The notes below the pieces were generated by a model. It saw only the letters and a program-made list of their open reading frames with translations. It was not told the DNA's origin and made no database searches. 21,276 nucleotides of DNA, from NCBI GenBank assembly GCA_018701105.1, contig JABIWD010000003.1:1-21276 (forward strand). Reading direction: 5' to 3'. A program made the position numbers and the translations under genes. This document shows positions 20,645-21,276 of this stretch, one piece after another (the stretch's first letter is position 1; each line of letters begins with the position of its first letter). Source of the DNA: Candidatus Uhrbacteria bacterium. Lineage in GTDB: Bacteria > Patescibacteriota > Patescibacteriia > UBA9934 > UBA11717.

Positions 20645-21276
20645 AGAAATAGATCAAATATTTGCTTCCCCCATATTAAGACAATGAATGTACCGATACT
20701 TAAAAAGGTTCCGAACGGAACTCGATCACCCATTGAGTGCTTTTTCATTACAATTGCTGCTAGAGCATAAACTGCTCCAACAACATACGCCAACATCATA
20801 CCTGCAATACCTCCAGCGAATCCCAGCATCGCTCCCATCAATGCCCCCATGCGAATGTCGCCTGCACCAAGCAGTCTGCCGCCAGACAATGCATACTGAG
20901 CAAGAAAGAAAAGCGTAAGCATCAACATTCCTGCACCAAGTGAGAACATGTTCACTCCGAGTATGAGGTTCAGACCTAGCGCGACAACGATCCCGGGCAA
21001 AGTATATTTATCGAGGATGAGTGAGTACTTGAAGTCATACACAAAGACGATCACCAGGAATAGTGTGAACAGAATATCGCGCGCAAGCCACAGTCCCGTC
21101 TGCAATTGGTAACCGTCCGGCACCCACATGCCATTCATGTATCGCCAAAAATGAAAGATCACCAACAAGAATATAACAGCCTCGATTACAGGATATTGCC
21201 AAGCGATATGCGCCTTACACGATCGACACCTATACGTCGCGAGCACGTCACCCACCACTGGAAGCAGGTCAGTTCC
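20641..21276 (-). CDS. Prepilin peptidase (type IV), N-terminus outside window
   Basis: A membrane protease that removes the leader of type IV pilins; GXGD aspartyl type. The reading frame is open to the window end, continuing upstream of the GTG at 21258 through LLPVVGDVLATYRCRSCKAHIAW, the region that follows the first CxxC in this family. One CxxC is visible (CRSC). The catalytic aspartates are in VYDFKYSLILDKYTLP and GAGDIRMGALMGAMLG. About seven hydrophobic segments are visible. The last bases overlap ligA (ATGA). Pilin genes must lie elsewhere. The peptidase fits the common presence of type IV pili in CPR. Confidence 0.93.
   Translation of the reverse strand, partial: GTDLLPVVGDVLATYRCRSCKAHIAWQYPVIEAVIFLLVIFHFWRYMNGMWVPDGYQLQTGLWLARDILFTLFLVIVFVYDFKYSLILDKYTLPGIVVALGLNLILGVNMFSLGAGMLMLTLFFLAQYALSGGRLLGAGDIRMGALMGAMLGFAGGIAGMMLAYVVGAVYALAAIVMKKHSMGDRVPFGTFLSIGTFIVLIWGKQIFDLFL

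Noticed and set aside
1..21276. CRISPR array, insertion sequence or toxin-antitoxin pair.
   Set aside because: No regularly spaced repeats, no transposase and no typical small gene pair were found. The only mobile-element gene is the recombinase at the left edge.

Overview
The window looks like a chromosomal segment of a Patescibacteria (Candidate Phyla Radiation) bacterium, with the end of an integrated element at its left edge. This placement is inferred from gene content, without a database search. The evidence is: two surface proteins sharing a module I associate with CPR secreted proteins; YibE/F; a small TspO; a membrane-anchored DsbA with Ala/Gly/Pro linker; a compact pilD-ligA-gatC-gatA-lgt run with ATGA overlaps; and very few Shine-Dalgarno sequences. 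Most of the window is roughly 46% GC by eye. One patch around tRNA-Ser (about 13.28-14.43 kb) is close to 60%.

Layout. (a) 1-1323: the C-terminal part of a large serine recombinase runs through the terminator of tRNA-Asn(GTT) and into the tRNA gene itself on the opposite strand. (b) 1324-6856, all minus: a small membrane protein, a secreted protein with six thrombospondin-type-3 calcium repeats, a HlyIII family membrane protein, a lipoprotein, a four-helix membrane protein, a Crp/Fnr regulator, and a malate:quinone-oxidoreductase-like flavoprotein. The last two are fused by an ATGA overlap. (c) 6857-7178: the only gap over 300 bp. It holds a divergent promoter region and what looks like a free-standing structured RNA with its own promoter and terminator. 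(d) 7179-11551: a second surface protein with the shared module, then a dnaG-rpoD operon. dnaG carries a repeat-like insertion and rpoD an unusual Lys/Ala-rich N-terminus. (e) 11598-13176: tspO and yibE/F. (f) 13212-14436: a GC-rich patch with an acyl-carrier-protein-like small gene, tRNA-Ser(GGA), and a two-ORF cassette of unknown function. Its genes have textbook SD sequences, unlike the neighbours. (g) 14529-15218: an SDR oxidoreductase, the only plus-strand protein gene on the chromosomal side. (h) 15270-21276, minus: dsbA-like, lgt, gatA, gatC, ligA, and a prepilin peptidase cut by the window end.

How the parts fit. Lgt, the DsbA-like protein and prepilin peptidase serve the cell envelope. 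They fit the lipoprotein and the two secreted surface proteins found in the same window. DnaG, RpoD, LigA and GatCA are core information processing. Several genes have a -10 box 4-9 nt from the start codon, which predicts leaderless transcripts. The strongest candidate for something undescribed is the RNA at about 6923-7176. The GC-rich tRNA-Ser patch comes next.
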